This document shows positions 46,405-56,865 of a stretch of 64,000 nt of DNA, one piece after another; position 1 is the stretch's first letter; the number at the start of each line of letters is the position of its first letter. The DNA lies in NCBI RefSeq assembly GCF_900240945.1, contig NZ_OESG01000014.1:2861315-2925314 (forward strand). Reading direction: 5' to 3'. A program made the translations under genes and the position numbers. The notes beneath the pieces were generated by a model. The model was not told where the DNA came from. It did not search any database and was given only the letters and a program-made list of their open reading frames with translations. The DNA comes from Mycobacterium sp. 3519A. GTDB taxonomy: Bacteria; Actinomycetota; Actinomycetes; Mycobacteriales; Mycobacteriaceae.

Positions 46405-48312
46405 GTGACTGAAACGGACCTCATCACGGCTGGTGGCAGCGCCGAAAACCCTGGGCTGCCGGAAACCCAAACCGTGACTTCAGACATTTCATCCACCCCG
46501 GAGGATTCGGGGTCGGACAAGACGAACGGCACATCGACGGCTGAGACCGCGCCGACGGCACAGGCCGCATCGGGCGATCGTGGCGCCGCGCTGTCGAGCA
46601 TGGTGCTGCCGGAACTGCGCGCACTGGCCAGGCAGATCGGCGTCGAAGGCGCCTCCGGCATGCGCAAGAGCGAGCTTGTTGCCGCCATCCGCGCACGCCG
46701 CGCCGACTCGAACGGCCGGTCGGCGGAAGCCGAAGCCAAGGCTCCAGCCGAGGTCAAGGCCCCGGCCGAGGCCGCGCCCGAACAGCCCGCCACCGAGCAG
46801 GCCGCCGAGGAGCAGGCCCCGCCGCGTCGTGAGCGGCGCGGTGCCTCCCGCGGTGCCGGTGCGCCCGCCGCGGACGACAAGAAGGACGAGAACAAGCCCG
46901 ACGCCGAAGGTGAACGGGCCCAGAAGCAAGACACCAAGCCCGACAAGTCCGACAAGGCCGACAAGGCCGACAAGTCGGAGAAGTCCGACGGCGAGCAGCA
47001 AGGCGATCAGGGCGGCCAGAACCGCGGCTCGAATAGCGACGACGACGGCGAGGGCCGTGGCGGCCGGCGCGGCCGCCGGTTCCGCGACCGCAGGCGCCGG
47101 GAGCGCGGCGGCGACGGCGGCGGTGGTGGTGACCGCGATACCGAACTGCGCGAGGACGACGTAGTTCAGCCAGTCGCGGGCATCCTCGACGTGCTCGACA
47201 ACTACGCGTTCGTCCGCACCTCCGGCTACCTGGCCGGCCCCAACGACGTCTACGTGTCCATGAACATGGTGCGTAAGAACGGTCTGCGACGCGGCGACGC
47301 GGTGACAGGCGCGGTGCGGGTGCCCAAAGAAGGTGAAGGCGGCGGTCAGAACCCGCGGCAGAAGTTCAACCCGCTGGTCCGGCTGGACACCGTCAACGGC
47401 AAGCCTGTCGAGGAAGCCAAGAAGCGGCCCGACTTCACCAAGCTCACCCCGCTGTACCCCAACGAGCGGCTGCGGCTGGAGACCACCACCGAGAAGCTGA
47501 CCACCCGCGTGATCGACCTGATCATGCCGGTCGGCAAGGGGCAGCGTGCGCTGATCGTGTCGCCGCCGAAGGCCGGTAAGACGACCATCCTTCAGGACAT
47601 CGCCAACGCGATCACGAAGAACAACCCGGAATGCCACCTGATGGTGGTGCTCGTCGATGAGCGTCCGGAAGAGGTCACCGACATGCAGCGCTCGGTCAAG
47701 GGTGAGGTCATCGCCTCGACCTTCGACCGTCCGCCGTCAGACCACACCCAGGCCGCTGAACTCGCGATCGAGCGGGCCAAGCGGCTGGTGGAGCAGGGCA
47801 AGGACGTCGTCGTGCTGCTCGACTCGATCACCCGTCTCGGCCGCGCGTACAACAACGCGTCGCCGGCGTCGGGCCGGATCCTGTCCGGTGGTGTCGACTC
47901 GACCGCGCTGTACCCGCCGAAGCGGTTCCTCGGCGCGGCCCGCAACATCGAAGAGGGCGGCTCGCTGACGATCATCGCCACCGCGATGGTGGAGACCGGT
48001 TCGACCGGTGACACGGTGATCTTCGAGGAGTTCAAGGGCACCGGCAACGCCGAGCTCAAGCTCGACCGCAAGATCTCCGAGCGCCGGGTGTTCCCGGCCG
48101 TCGACGTCAACCCGTCCGGCACCCGTAAGGACGAGTTGCTGCTGTCCCCGGACGAGTTCGCGATCGTGCACAAGCTGCGTCGCGTGCTGAGCGGTCTCGA
48201 CCCGCATCAGGCCATCGACCTGCTGATGAGCCAGTTGCGCAAGACGAAGAACAACTACGAGTTCCTGGTGCAGGTCTCCAAGACCGCGCCTGGCTCGATG
48301 GACGCCGACTAA
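46405..48312 (+). CDS. rho: transcription termination factor Rho
   Basis: 635 aa, longer than E. coli Rho. Residues 1-250 hold a SAP-like LRALARQIGVEGASGMRKSELVAAI segment and a long disordered Glu/Asp/Lys/Arg-rich insertion typical of actinobacterial Rho; about 253-325 is the cold-shock RNA-binding domain (GILDVLDNYAFVRTSGYLAG); then the RecA-type motor with Walker A SPPKAGKTT, VDERPEEVTDM, Walker B VVVLLDSITRL and the Q/R loops. It is a hexameric RNA helicase that ends transcription. GTG 46405 has AAAGGAA upstream. Confidence 0.97.
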   Translation: MTETDLITAGGSAENPGLPETQTVTSDISSTPEDSGSDKTNGTSTAETAPTAQAASGDRGAALSSMVLPELRALARQIGVEGASGMRKSELVAAIRARRADSNGRSAEAEAKAPAEVKAPAEAAPEQPATEQAAEEQAPPRRERRGASRGAGAPAADDKKDENKPDAEGERAQKQDTKPDKSDKADKADKSEKSDGEQQGDQGGQNRGSNSDDDGEGRGGRRGRRFRDRRRRERGGDGGGGGDRDTELREDDVVQPVAGILDVLDNYAFVRTSGYLAGPNDVYVSMNMVRKNGLRRGDAVTGAVRVPKEGEGGGQNPRQKFNPLVRLDTVNGKPVEEAKKRPDFTKLTPLYPNERLRLETTTEKLTTRVIDLIMPVGKGQRALIVSPPKAGKTTILQDIANAITKNNPECHLMVVLVDERPEEVTDMQRSVKGEVIASTFDRPPSDHTQAAELAIERAKRLVEQGKDVVVLLDSITRLGRAYNNASPASGRILSGGVDSTALYPPKRFLGAARNIEEGGSLTIIATAMVETGSTGDTVIFEEFKGTGNAELKLDRKISERRVFPAVDVNPSGTRKDELLLSPDEFAIVHKLRRVLSGLDPHQAIDLLMSQLRKTKNNYEFLVQVSKTAPGSMDAD

Positions 48313-48319
48313 CTGGCGA

Positions 48320-48913
48320 TCACGCTTGTAGGCCGGGCATGACGTAGCGGCGCACATACGCCGCCACCGCGTCGGCGTCACCGGGGTCCAGCGTGTTCCC
48401 GGGCACGGTCGACAGCGAAAGAATCACGCGCGCAACCCATTCCGATGCTTCGGCGATGTCGATATCGGGGTGGGTTTCGCCGCGCTCGCGCGCTGCGACC
48501 AGATACCGTGACCAGAAGTCGGCCAGATCGGGGACCAGACCCTGCACGCCGGCGCCCGCGCACGCCGCGAACTCCTCGGGTTCGTCCATCCGCAGCTTCA
48601 TCAGCAAGGCGCCAGGATCGTCGTAGGCGCCGCGGGCGCGGGCGATGCCGACGCCCATCTGCCGGTCCAAGCCCTCGACCTGCTCGAGCACCGCGTGCGC
48701 TTCGGACCAGTAGGCGTCGTTGAGGCGAACCAGCGCCGCACCAAGCAGCGTCACCTTGTCGGGGAAATGGCGGTACAGCCAGCCCCGCGACACCCCGGCG
48801 ACTTCGGCCACTTCAGACACCGTTGTCAACCGAATGCCCTTGGCGCGCAGACACACTTCCGCGGCGTCGATCAGCCGATCGCGGACGCTTTTGGTGGCGG
48901 TAGGGCTCGTCAC
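48320..48913 (-). CDS. TetR-family transcriptional regulator
   Basis: 197 aa. N-terminal TetR HTH (about 10-60: RDRLIDAAEVCLRAKGIRLTTVSEVAEVAGVSRGWLYRHFPDKVTLL) and a helical ligand-binding C-domain. It sits between rho and rpmE, where the M. tuberculosis gene order has no regulator, so it is probably an insertion in this lineage. GTG 48913 is preceded six bases upstream by CACAAT (48920-48925 on the minus strand), suggesting a leaderless mRNA. Its target is unknown and may be itself or a distant gene. Confidence 0.88.
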   Translation of the reverse strand: MTSPTATKSVRDRLIDAAEVCLRAKGIRLTTVSEVAEVAGVSRGWLYRHFPDKVTLLGAALVRLNDAYWSEAHAVLEQVEGLDRQMGVGIARARGAYDDPGALLMKLRMDEPEEFAACAGAGVQGLVPDLADFWSRYLVAARERGETHPDIDIAEASEWVARVILSLSTVPGNTLDPGDADAVAAYVRRYVMPGLQA

Positions 48914-48956
48914 CTCCGCATTGTGCCATGTCGGAATATCGGCTCCCTGGCACGCG

Positions 48957-48987
48957 TTTAGGCTGCTGGCGGTCGAACTGGCATAAT
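48957..48987 (+). promoter_or_regulatory. candidate sigma-A promoter for rpmE
   Basis: CATAAT (48982-48987) is a good -10; a weak -35 (TTTAGG/TTAGGC) lies 18-19 bp upstream. It gives an about 80-nt leader with a 5-bp CCTCC/GGAGG hairpin near 49026-49041. Confidence 0.4.
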
Positions 48988-49072
48988 GGACCGTCGACCC
49001 CTCGGTTCCGGTTCACGCCGAATACCTCCACTTCCGGAGGGGCGACCCGGGCCCACGATTGAAGAGGAAACC

Positions 49073-49312
49073 ATGAAAACGGGTATTCACCCTGATTACG
49101 TCGAGACCACGGTGCACTGTGGCTGCGGCAACACCTTCACCACCCGCAGCACGAAGAAGAGCGGCCAGATTCACGTCGAGGTCTGCTCGCAGTGCCATCC
49201 CTTCTACACCGGCAAGCAGAAGATCCTCGACAGCGGCGGCCGCGTGGCCCGCTTCGAGAAGCGCTACGGCAAGCGCAAGGCTGGCGACAAGGCTGCTTCG
49301 ACCGACAAATAG
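49073..49312 (+). CDS. rpmE: ribosomal protein L31 (zinc-binding type)
   Basis: 79 aa. [22 protein letters not shown] and [15 protein letters not shown] show four Cys (CxC and CxxC) of the zinc-containing C+ form of bL31; the C-terminus is basic. ATG 49073 follows AAGAGGAAACC. Mycobacteria often also have a Cys-free copy used under zinc limitation; none is in this window. Confidence 0.97.
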   Translation: MKTGIHPDYVETTVHCGCGNTFTTRSTKKSGQIHVEVCSQCHPFYTGKQKILDSGGRVARFEKRYGKRKAGDKAASTDK

Positions 49313-49399
49313 CTGCCTGACCGACGCCCGATCTGACGCGTATGCGCAGGCCGGGCGTCGGTTTGCGTTTGGCGGAGGGTTAACGGGAAGGAGGCAGTC

Positions 49400-50473
49400 A
49401 TGACGGACACGGCACCGCGGATCCAGGCGCTGCTGGCCGAGCATGCCGCCCTGGAGAAGCAACTCTCCGAGCCCGACCTGCATGCCGACCCGGCCGCGGC
49501 CCGCAAAGTGGGCCGCCGCTTCGCGCAGGTGTCGCCGATCGTCGCGACGTACCGCAAGCTGGAGGCCGCGCGCGGTGACCTGGAAGCGGCGAGAGAACTC
49601 GCGGCCGACGACGATTCGTTCGCCGCTGAGATCCCCGAATTGGAAGCCGCTGTCGAAGAACTCGACACGCACCTGACCGATCTGCTGGCGCCGCGTGACC
49701 CGCACGACGCCGACGACATCGTGCTCGAGGTGAAGTCGGGGGAGGGCGGCGAGGAGTCGGCGCTGTTCGCCGCCGACCTTGCCCGCATGTACATCCGCTA
49801 CGCCGAACGGCACGGCTGGACCGTCACCGTGCTCGACGAGACCACGTCGGATCTCGGCGGCTACAAGGACGCCACGCTGTCGATCCGGAGCAAGGGCGAT
49901 TCCGCCGACGGCGTCTGGTCCCGGCTGAAATTCGAAGGCGGCGTGCACCGCGTACAGCGCGTCCCGGTCACCGAGTCGCAGGGCCGCGTGCACACCTCGG
50001 CGGCAGGCGTGCTCGTCTATCCCGAACCCGAAGAGGTCGAGGAAGTCCAGATCGACGAGTCCGATCTGCGCATCGACGTCTACCGGTCGTCGGGCAAGGG
50101 CGGTCAAGGCGTCAACACCACCGACTCCGCGGTGCGCATCACCCACCTGCCGACCGGCATCGTCGTCACCTGCCAGAACGAACGTTCCCAGCTGCAGAAC
50201 AAGGCCCGCGCCCTGCAGGTGCTCGCGGCGCGTCTGCAGGCCCTCGCCGAAGAACAGGCGCAGGCCGACGCGTCGGCCGACCGGGCCAGCCAGATCCGCA
50301 CCGTCGACCGCAGCGAGCGCATCCGCACCTACAACTTCCCGGAGAACCGGATCGCCGATCACCGGATCAATTTCAAGGCACACAACCTCGATCAGGTGCT
50401 CGACGGCGACCTCGACGCGTTGTTCGACGCGCTGGCCGCGGCCGACAAGCAATCCAGGCTGCAAATAACATGA
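49400..50473 (+). CDS. prfA: peptide chain release factor 1
   Basis: 357 aa. The GGQ catalytic motif is in [17 protein letters not shown]; the stop-codon PxT tripeptide appears as PVT in [16 protein letters not shown], the RF1 form that reads UAA and UAG. N-terminal helical domain with [15 protein letters not shown] 49400 with AAGGAGG nine bases upstream. Its stop overlaps prmC (ATGA), the enzyme that methylates the GGQ Gln, so the pair is coupled. Confidence 0.97.
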   Translation: MTDTAPRIQALLAEHAALEKQLSEPDLHADPAAARKVGRRFAQVSPIVATYRKLEAARGDLEAARELAADDDSFAAEIPELEAAVEELDTHLTDLLAPRDPHDADDIVLEVKSGEGGEESALFAADLARMYIRYAERHGWTVTVLDETTSDLGGYKDATLSIRSKGDSADGVWSRLKFEGGVHRVQRVPVTESQGRVHTSAAGVLVYPEPEEVEEVQIDESDLRIDVYRSSGKGGQGVNTTDSAVRITHLPTGIVVTCQNERSQLQNKARALQVLAARLQALAEEQAQADASADRASQIRTVDRSERIRTYNFPENRIADHRINFKAHNLDQVLDGDLDALFDALAAADKQSRLQIT

Positions 50474-51342
50474 CCCGGCTCGGCCGGGTGCCAGCATGCG
50501 CCGACATGCGCCAGGTGATCGACGCCGCCGAGGCGACGCTGACCGAGGCGGGAATCGGGTCGCCGCGCGCGGACGCCGAACTGCTGGCCGCCCACGTCGC
50601 AGGCACCGACCGCGGTCGGCTGGCGTTCACCGACGCCGGGCCCGACTTTCAGCAGCGCTTCGAAAGCCTCGTCGCCCAGCGCGCCAGACGGATCCCACTG
50701 CAACACCTCACCGGTACGGCGGCGTTCGGTACCGTCACCGTGCACGTCGGGCCCGGCGTGTTCATCCCGCGGCCGGAGACCGAGTCGCTGCTGGAATGGG
50801 CTGCGGCGCAACCGTTTCCGGCCCAGCCGATCATCGTCGACCTGTGCACGGGCTCCGGTGCGCTGGCGCTGGCGCTGGCGCAGCGCTGGCCCGACGCCCG
50901 CGTCATCGCCGTCGACGACTCCGAAGACGCGCTGCGCTACGCCCGACGCAATACCGCCCGAACCGCCGTCGAACTGATCAGGGCCGACGTCACCGCCCCA
51001 GGACTGCTGACAGAACTCGACGGCCGGGTGGACCTGCTGGTCGGCAACCCGCCCTACATCCCCGACGGCGCCGCGCTGGAACCCGAAGTGGCCGAACACG
51101 ACCCGACGCACGCGCTGTTCGGCGGGCCGGACGGGATGGCGGTCATCGACCGCATCGTCGAGCACGCCGCCCGCCTGTTGCGTGCCGGTGGCCGGTGCGC
51201 CATCGAGCACGACGACACCACATCGGCGCTCACCGTCGAAGCATTCACCCGCACAGGCCGATTCGTGGACGTGACACCGCGATACGACCTGACCGGGCGG
51301 CCCCGATTCGTCTCCGCGACGCGTGAGAGGCTGACAGCATGA
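50470..51342 (+). CDS. prmC: release factor glutamine N5-methyltransferase
   Basis: 290 aa. N-terminal helical domain, SAM-binding motif [17 protein letters not shown] and the catalytic NPPY in [13 protein letters not shown] that defines Gln/Asn N-methyltransferases. It methylates the Gln of the GGQ motif of release factors. It overlaps prfA upstream and sua5 downstream by four bases each. Also called hemK. Confidence 0.96.
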   Translation: MTRLGRVPACADMRQVIDAAEATLTEAGIGSPRADAELLAAHVAGTDRGRLAFTDAGPDFQQRFESLVAQRARRIPLQHLTGTAAFGTVTVHVGPGVFIPRPETESLLEWAAAQPFPAQPIIVDLCTGSGALALALAQRWPDARVIAVDDSEDALRYARRNTARTAVELIRADVTAPGLLTELDGRVDLLVGNPPYIPDGAALEPEVAEHDPTHALFGGPDGMAVIDRIVEHAARLLRAGGRCAIEHDDTTSALTVEAFTRTGRFVDVTPRYDLTGRPRFVSATRERLTA

Positions 51343-51992
51343 CGGAACAATTCGATTGCAGCGATCCGGTGCAACGCGAGGCGGGGATCGCGGCAGCAAT
51401 CAGTGCCGTCAAGGGAGGCAGGCTCGTCGTGATGCCCACCGACACCGTGTACGGCATCGGTGCGGACGCCTTCGACAACGACGCCGTCGCGGCACTACTG
51501 GCCGCGAAGGGCCGCGGCCGCGATATGCCCGTCGGCGTATTGGTGGGCTCCTGGCACACCATCGACGGCTTGGTGTTCTCGGTGCCGGATAGCGCGCGCG
51601 AGTTGATCCAGGCGTTCTGGCCCGGCGCGCTGAGTCTGGTTGTGCGCCAGGCGCCGTCGCTGCAATGGGACCTCGGCGACGCATACGGCACGGTGATGCT
51701 GCGCATGCCGCTGCACCCGGTCGCCATCGAGTTGCTGCGCGAGGTCGGGCCGATGGCGGTCTCCAGCGCCAACGTCTCCGGCAGGCCCTCGGCTGTCTCT
51801 GTCGACGAAGCACGCAACCAACTCGGCGACCTCGTCGAGGTGTATCTCGACGGCGGGCCCGCCGAACAACAAGCCGCGTCGACGATCGTCGACCTCACCG
51901 GCGCTGAGCCTCGCGTGCTCAGGGAAGGCCCTGTCACGCTGGACGCCATCGCCAAAGTGCTCGGCGTGCAACCCGAGTCGCTCACGGACTGA
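51339..51992 (+). CDS. L-threonylcarbamoyladenylate synthase (Sua5/YwlC/TsaC)
   Basis: 217 aa. YrdC-fold motifs: RLVVMPTDTVYGIGADAF near the N-terminus, AAKGRGRDMP (KxR) and SSANVSGRPS. It makes threonylcarbamoyl-AMP from Thr, bicarbonate and ATP for the t6A modification at position 37 of ANN-decoding tRNAs. It is the equivalent of Rv1301 by position. The short form lacks the C-terminal Sua5 domain. Confidence 0.93.
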   Translation: MTEQFDCSDPVQREAGIAAAISAVKGGRLVVMPTDTVYGIGADAFDNDAVAALLAAKGRGRDMPVGVLVGSWHTIDGLVFSVPDSARELIQAFWPGALSLVVRQAPSLQWDLGDAYGTVMLRMPLHPVAIELLREVGPMAVSSANVSGRPSAVSVDEARNQLGDLVEVYLDGGPAEQQAASTIVDLTGAEPRVLREGPVTLDAIAKVLGVQPESLTD

Positions 51993-51999
51993 TCTCAGC

Positions 52000-53211
52000 G
52001 TGCAGCAGTACGGTGCGACGGTGGTCTACGCGACTGACAGCTTGCTAGCGCTCAACGACCGGGGTGCGGGTGTGCCGTTGCGTGAGCTCGCGCTCGTCGG
52101 GCTGACCGCGGCGATCATCACGTATCTGGCCACCGGCTGGGTGCGGGTGCTGGCCAGGAAACTCGGCGCGGTGGCGTACCCGCGTGAACGCGACGTCCAC
52201 CTGCAACCCATCCCGCGCATGGGCGGGCTCGCGATGTACATCGGCGTCGGATCGGCGGTACTGCTGGCATCGCAGCTGCCTGCGCTGACTCGCGGGTTCG
52301 TCTACTCGTCGGGTATGCCGGCCGTCGTCGTCGCAGGCGGTTTGATCATGGCGATCGGCCTGATCGATGACCGCTGGGGACTCGACGCGCTGACCAAGTT
52401 CGCCGGCCAGATCACCGCTGCCAGCGTGCTGGTCACGATGGGCGTGGCATGGAGCGTGCTGTACATCCCGATCGGCGGGATCGGCACCATCGTGCTCGAC
52501 CAGGTGTCGTCAATCCTGCTCACACTGGCGCTGACGGTCGCGATCGTGAACGCGATGAACTTCGTCGACGGCCTTGACGGGCTGGCGGCCGGGCTCGGGT
52601 TGATCACCGCATCGGCCATCTGCATCTTCTCTGTCGGCCTGCTGCGCGACCACGGCGGCGACGTCCTGTTCTACCCGCCCGCGGTGATCTCGGTGGTGCT
52701 GGCCGGCGCATGCCTGGGCTTCCTGCCGCACAACTTCCATCCCGCCAAGATCTTCATGGGCGACTCGGGGTCGATGCTGATCGGGCTGATGCTCGCGGCC
52801 GCCTCCACGACCGCCGCAGGCCCGATCTCGCAGACCGCATACGGCGCCCGCGACGTGTTCGCTCTGCTGTCGCCGTTCCTGTTGGTGGTTGCGGTGATGT
52901 TCGTGCCCGCGCTGGACATGCTGCTCGCCGTGATCCGCCGGACGCGGGCCGGGGTTCACTTCTCCACGCCCGACAAGATGCACCTACACCACCGGTTGCT
53001 GCAGATCGGTCATTCGCATCGACGGGTGGTGCTGCTCGTCTACCTCTGGGTCGGCATCATCGCGCTGGGCGCGGCGAGCACGATCTTCTTCGACCCGCGC
53101 TACACCGGAGCCGTCATGCTGGCCGCGATTCTGGTCGCGATCGTGGTGACTCTGATTCCGCTTCTTCGTCGCCGCGACGCCCCCGTCGGGGAAATGTACG
53201 ACGAAAAGTAG
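52000..53211 (+). CDS. wecA: decaprenyl-phosphate GlcNAc-1-phosphate transferase
   Basis: 403 aa polytopic membrane protein with about eleven TM helices. The catalytic loops are visible: IGLIDDRWGLDALTKF (DD), NAMNFVDGLDGLAAGLG, KIFMGDSGSMLIG and the cytoplasmic HLHHRLLQIGHSHRR. It transfers GlcNAc-1-phosphate to decaprenyl phosphate, starting the linker that joins arabinogalactan to peptidoglycan; it is the tunicamycin-type target. The GTG at 52000 is used; a GTG at 52021 is possible. It corresponds to Rv1302 (rfe). Confidence 0.95.
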   Translation: MQQYGATVVYATDSLLALNDRGAGVPLRELALVGLTAAIITYLATGWVRVLARKLGAVAYPRERDVHLQPIPRMGGLAMYIGVGSAVLLASQLPALTRGFVYSSGMPAVVVAGGLIMAIGLIDDRWGLDALTKFAGQITAASVLVTMGVAWSVLYIPIGGIGTIVLDQVSSILLTLALTVAIVNAMNFVDGLDGLAAGLGLITASAICIFSVGLLRDHGGDVLFYPPAVISVVLAGACLGFLPHNFHPAKIFMGDSGSMLIGLMLAAASTTAAGPISQTAYGARDVFALLSPFLLVVAVMFVPALDMLLAVIRRTRAGVHFSTPDKMHLHHRLLQIGHSHRRVVLLVYLWVGIIALGAASTIFFDPRYTGAVMLAAILVAIVVTLIPLLRRRDAPVGEMYDEK

Positions 53212-53244
53212 TAGGCCCTCTTATCTGCCCTTAACCATGTGTTA

Positions 53245-53261
53245 GGGTTCGGTTAGAACCC
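53245..53261 (+). terminator. hairpin downstream of wecA
   Basis: A 6-bp stem GGGTTC/GAACCC with a 5-nt loop followed by A-rich GAAAAAAC. It is about 35 bp after wecA. A larger imperfect inverted repeat follows at 53287-53321. The 53212-53448 gap should also hold the atp operon promoter, but I see no clear -35/-10 pair. Confidence 0.4.
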
Positions 53262-53448
53262 GAAAAAACCTCGCGGGTTGCCGGCCTCCGGACCGACGGT
53301 TGACCGCCGTTCGGACCGGAACAACGACCGACAAAGGGAGCTGCCCCTTGGGTGTTTCCAGCGAGCCCGTCGCCCTCCGATACGCTCGTGGCGCGACTCA
53401 CAGGATCATCGGGACAGCAACTCGTGACCGCGGGATTGAGGTGAAGCA

Positions 53449-53892
53449 GTGACGACGCCAGCGCAAGACGCGCCGTTGGTGTTTCCGTCCGTTGCTTTCA
53501 GGCCGTTGCGCCTGTTCGCAGTATGTGTCGTGCTGACCGGCCTTGCCACGCTGGCCGCCGGACTGCTCGGCCACGTGATGGTCGGTGTCTTCTTCGGCAT
53601 CGGCCTCGGACTGGGTTTGCTCAACGCAGTGTTGGTGCAGCGGTCGGTGGAATCGATCACCGCCGAAGCGCACCCGCTCAAACGCAAGATGGCGCTGAAC
53701 TCCGCCACCCGGCTGCTGGTGATGACGGTGATCGGGTTGACCATCGCTTTCATCTTCCGACCGCAGGGGCTCGGCGTCGTATTCGGAATGGCGCTCTTCC
53801 AGGTGGTGCTGGTGCTCGCGACCGCGCTGCCGGTGATGAAGAAGCTCAAGTCCGGCGCCGGTGACCAGACCGAAGGGGCCAGCAATGACTGA
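53449..53892 (+). CDS. atpI: ATP synthase subunit I-like membrane protein
   Basis: 147 aa with four hydrophobic helices (about 17-38, 42-62, 85-105, 110-128). Its position directly before atpB and its AtpI/UncI-like helix pattern ([19 protein letters not shown]) identify it as the Rv1303 equivalent. AtpI assists assembly of the c-ring. GTG 53449 with GAGGTGAAGCA upstream; its end overlaps atpB by eight bases. Confidence 0.85.
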   Translation: MTTPAQDAPLVFPSVAFRPLRLFAVCVVLTGLATLAAGLLGHVMVGVFFGIGLGLGLLNAVLVQRSVESITAEAHPLKRKMALNSATRLLVMTVIGLTIAFIFRPQGLGVVFGMALFQVVLVLATALPVMKKLKSGAGDQTEGASND

Positions 53893-54640
53893 AACATTTC
53901 ATGCCGAAGCCGCCATCGAGGTCGGCCACCACGAGACCGCCCACTGGTTCGGGCTGACGGTCAACACCGACACCGTGCTGGCGACCGCGATCGCCGCGGT
54001 GATCGTGCTGGCGCTGGCATTCTTCTTGCGCGCCAAGGTCACATCGACCGGGGTGCCGGGCGGCGTGCAGCTGTTCTGGGAAGCCATCACGGTGCAGACC
54101 CGCGACCAGATCGAGGGCGCGATCGGAATGAAGATCGCCCCGTTCGTGCTGCCGCTGGCGGTGACGCTGTTCGTGTTCATCCTGATCGCGAACTGGCTCT
54201 CGGTTTTCCCGGTGCAGTACACCGACTCCTCCGGTGCGATTCACGAGCTGATCAAGCCGCCGGCTTCAGATATCAACTTCGTGCTGGCGCTGGCCCTGTT
54301 CGTGTTCATCTGCTATCACGCCGCAGGCATCTGGCGTCGCGGCATCATCGGCCACCCGGTGAAACTGCTCAAGGGCCACGTCACCCTGCTGGCGCCGATC
54401 AACCTGGTCGAAGAGCTGGCCAAGCCGATCTCGTTGTCGCTCCGACTCTTTGGCAACATCTTCGCCGGCGGCATCCTGGTCGCGCTGATCGCGCTGTTCC
54501 CGCCGTACATCCTGTGGCTGCCCAACGCGATCTGGAAGAGCTTCGACTTGTTCGTCGGCGCGATCCAGGCGTTCATCTTCGCGCTGCTGACGATCTTGTA
54601 CTTCAGCCAATCGATGGAGCTCGAAGAGGACCATCACTGA
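53885..54640 (+). CDS. atpB: ATP synthase Fo subunit a
   Basis: 251 aa with about six TM helices. The essential Arg that faces the c-ring is in [17 protein letters not shown]; the C-terminal [18 protein letters not shown] helix is typical. It forms the two proton half-channels. ATG 53885 starts inside the end of atpI, so translation is coupled. The N-terminal extension [22 protein letters not shown] is the mycobacterial type. Confidence 0.96.
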   Translation: MTETFHAEAAIEVGHHETAHWFGLTVNTDTVLATAIAAVIVLALAFFLRAKVTSTGVPGGVQLFWEAITVQTRDQIEGAIGMKIAPFVLPLAVTLFVFILIANWLSVFPVQYTDSSGAIHELIKPPASDINFVLALALFVFICYHAAGIWRRGIIGHPVKLLKGHVTLLAPINLVEELAKPISLSLRLFGNIFAGGILVALIALFPPYILWLPNAIWKSFDLFVGAIQAFIFALLTILYFSQSMELEEDHH

Positions 54641-54703
54641 GCCGACCCGAATAAGCAGGACCCACAACCTGGTAGGACCACTGCCAGTTATCAAGGAGGA
54701 TAA

Positions 54704-54951
<248 letters not shown>

Positions 54952-54952
<1 letters not shown>

Positions 54953-55473
54953 TGCCGAACATGGCTGACCCGAACGTCGTCCTTCTGGCGGCCGAGGAAG
55001 GTGGGGGAGGTACCAGCAACTTCCTCATCCCCAACGGCACGTTCTTCTTCGTGCTGATCATCTTCTTGATCGTGCTCGGAGTCATCGGCAAGTGGGTTGT
55101 CCCGCCTGTCTCGAAGGTGCTGAACGAACGCGACGCGATGGTGAAGCAGACCGTCGAGGACAGCCGCAAGGCAGCAGACCAGTTCACCGCCGCCGACAAG
55201 GACTATCAGGCGGAGATGGCGAAGGCACGCGGCGAGGCCTCCAAACTTCGTGACGAGGCGCGAGCCGAAGGACGAAAGGTGTTGGAGGACATGCGGGGCC
55301 GAGCCTCCGATGAGGTGTCGTCGACGCTGCAGCAGGCCGAGTCGGAGTTGAAGGATCAAGCCCTCTCCATCCAGGCAGACCTGCGGTCGTCGGTCGACAC
55401 GTTGTCCTCCACCCTGGCCAGCCGGGTGCTCGGCGTCGAAATCAACGCGGCCACAACGGCCCCGGGACGGTAA
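54952..55473 (+). CDS. atpF: ATP synthase Fo subunit b
   Basis: 173 aa. One TM helix (about 25-48, [23 protein letters not shown]) followed by a long charged coiled coil (50-155) that forms half of the peripheral stalk. It pairs with the b-like N-terminus of AtpH in mycobacteria. It begins within the atpE stop and ends five bases before atpH. Confidence 0.95.
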
Positions 55474-55478
55474 GGGCA

Positions 55479-56816
55479 ATGTCGACATTCATCGGTCAGC
55501 TCGTCGGGTTCGCGCTCATCGTGTTCCTGGTGGTGCGCTACGTCGTGCCGCCGGTGCGCCGGATGATGGCCAACCAGCAGGAGACTGTGCGCAAGCAGTT
55601 GGCGGACAGCGCCGAGGCCAAGAAGCGGTTGAACGAGGCCGAGAAGGCGCACGAAAAGGCCCTCGAGCGGGCCAAGGCTGAGGCCAAGCAGGTGACCGAG
55701 GAGGCCCGGGTCGACGCCCAGCGCATCATCGAGCAGCTGCACGCTCAAGCCGATGCCGAGGTCGAGCGAATCAAAGTGCAAGGCGCCCAGCAGGTTCAGC
55801 TGCTTCGCGCCCAGTTGGTTCGCCAGCTGCGCGGTGACCTCGGCGCCGAATCGGTCCGCCGTGCCGGCGAGTTGGTCAGGGACCATGTCGCAGACGCTGA
55901 TGCGCAGGCGGCCACCGTCGACCGATTCATCGACGAACTCGACGCGATGGCGCCGTCGGAAGCAGTCATCGAAGACCGTGCGACCGCGCGCCTTCGGTCT
56001 GCAAGCCGGGAGTCGCTGGCGGCGCTGGTCAACAAGTTCGACGAGTTGACCGCCGACCTCGGCGCCGACCAGTTGTCTTCGGTGGCCGAGGATTTGGCCT
56101 CCGTCGCCAAGCTGCTGGCGCATGAGTCGATCCTGACCCGTCATCTCGCCGACCCGGCCGACAACCCGTCGGCCAAGCTGGGCCTGGTCGACGCGCTGTT
56201 CGACGGCAAGATCGGCGATACCGCACTCGAGATCCTCAAAGCGGCGGTATCCGGCCGTTGGTCGTCCGACGCCAACCTGGTCGACGCCGTCGAGCACGTC
56301 GCGCGGTTGGCTCTGCTGGTCCGCGCCGAACGCGAGGACGAGGCGGGTGACGTCGAGGAGCAACTCTTCCGGTTCAACCGCATCCTGGACGGCGAGCCGC
56401 GGCTGACCACTCTGCTGAGCGACTACAGCGCACCCGCCGAGGGTCGGGTCAAGCTGATCCGCGACGTTCTCGGCAGCGGTTCCGGTGTGAATGACACGAC
56501 GGTTCAACTGCTTTCGCAGACGATCGAATTGCTCCGCGGTGAACGCGCCGATGAGGCGGTACTCGACCTGGCCGAACTCGCGGTGGCCCGCAGGGGCGAG
56601 GTGGTCGCCCACGTCAGCGCCGCTGCCAGCCTCAGTGACGCGCAGCGGACCCGGCTGACAGAAGTGCTGACCCGCATCTACGGCCACCCGGTTTCAGTGC
56701 AGTTGCACATCAACCCCGAACTGCTCGGCGGGCTGAACATTGCCGTCGGCGACGAGGTGATCGACGGCACCCTGGCATCGAAACTCGCAGCCGCAGAAAC
56801 CAAGCTGCCCGACTGA
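55479..56816 (+). CDS. atpH: fused ATP synthase b-delta subunit
   Basis: 445 aa, over twice the length of a plain delta subunit. Residues 1-165 are a second b-type subunit: TM helix [24 protein letters not shown] and a coiled coil ([30 protein letters not shown]). Residues about 170-445 are the delta subunit that caps F1, ending with the [27 protein letters not shown] motif. This fusion is a known trait of mycobacteria and relatives. Confidence 0.96.
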   Translation: MSTFIGQLVGFALIVFLVVRYVVPPVRRMMANQQETVRKQLADSAEAKKRLNEAEKAHEKALERAKAEAKQVTEEARVDAQRIIEQLHAQADAEVERIKVQGAQQVQLLRAQLVRQLRGDLGAESVRRAGELVRDHVADADAQAATVDRFIDELDAMAPSEAVIEDRATARLRSASRESLAALVNKFDELTADLGADQLSSVAEDLASVAKLLAHESILTRHLADPADNPSAKLGLVDALFDGKIGDTALEILKAAVSGRWSSDANLVDAVEHVARLALLVRAEREDEAGDVEEQLFRFNRILDGEPRLTTLLSDYSAPAEGRVKLIRDVLGSGSGVNDTTVQLLSQTIELLRGERADEAVLDLAELAVARRGEVVAHVSAAASLSDAQRTRLTEVLTRIYGHPVSVQLHINPELLGGLNIAVGDEVIDGTLASKLAAAETKLPD

Positions 56817-56865
56817 CCGACAACGAACGACAAGACCCCACACCGTAAGAGCAGGAAGACGAATC

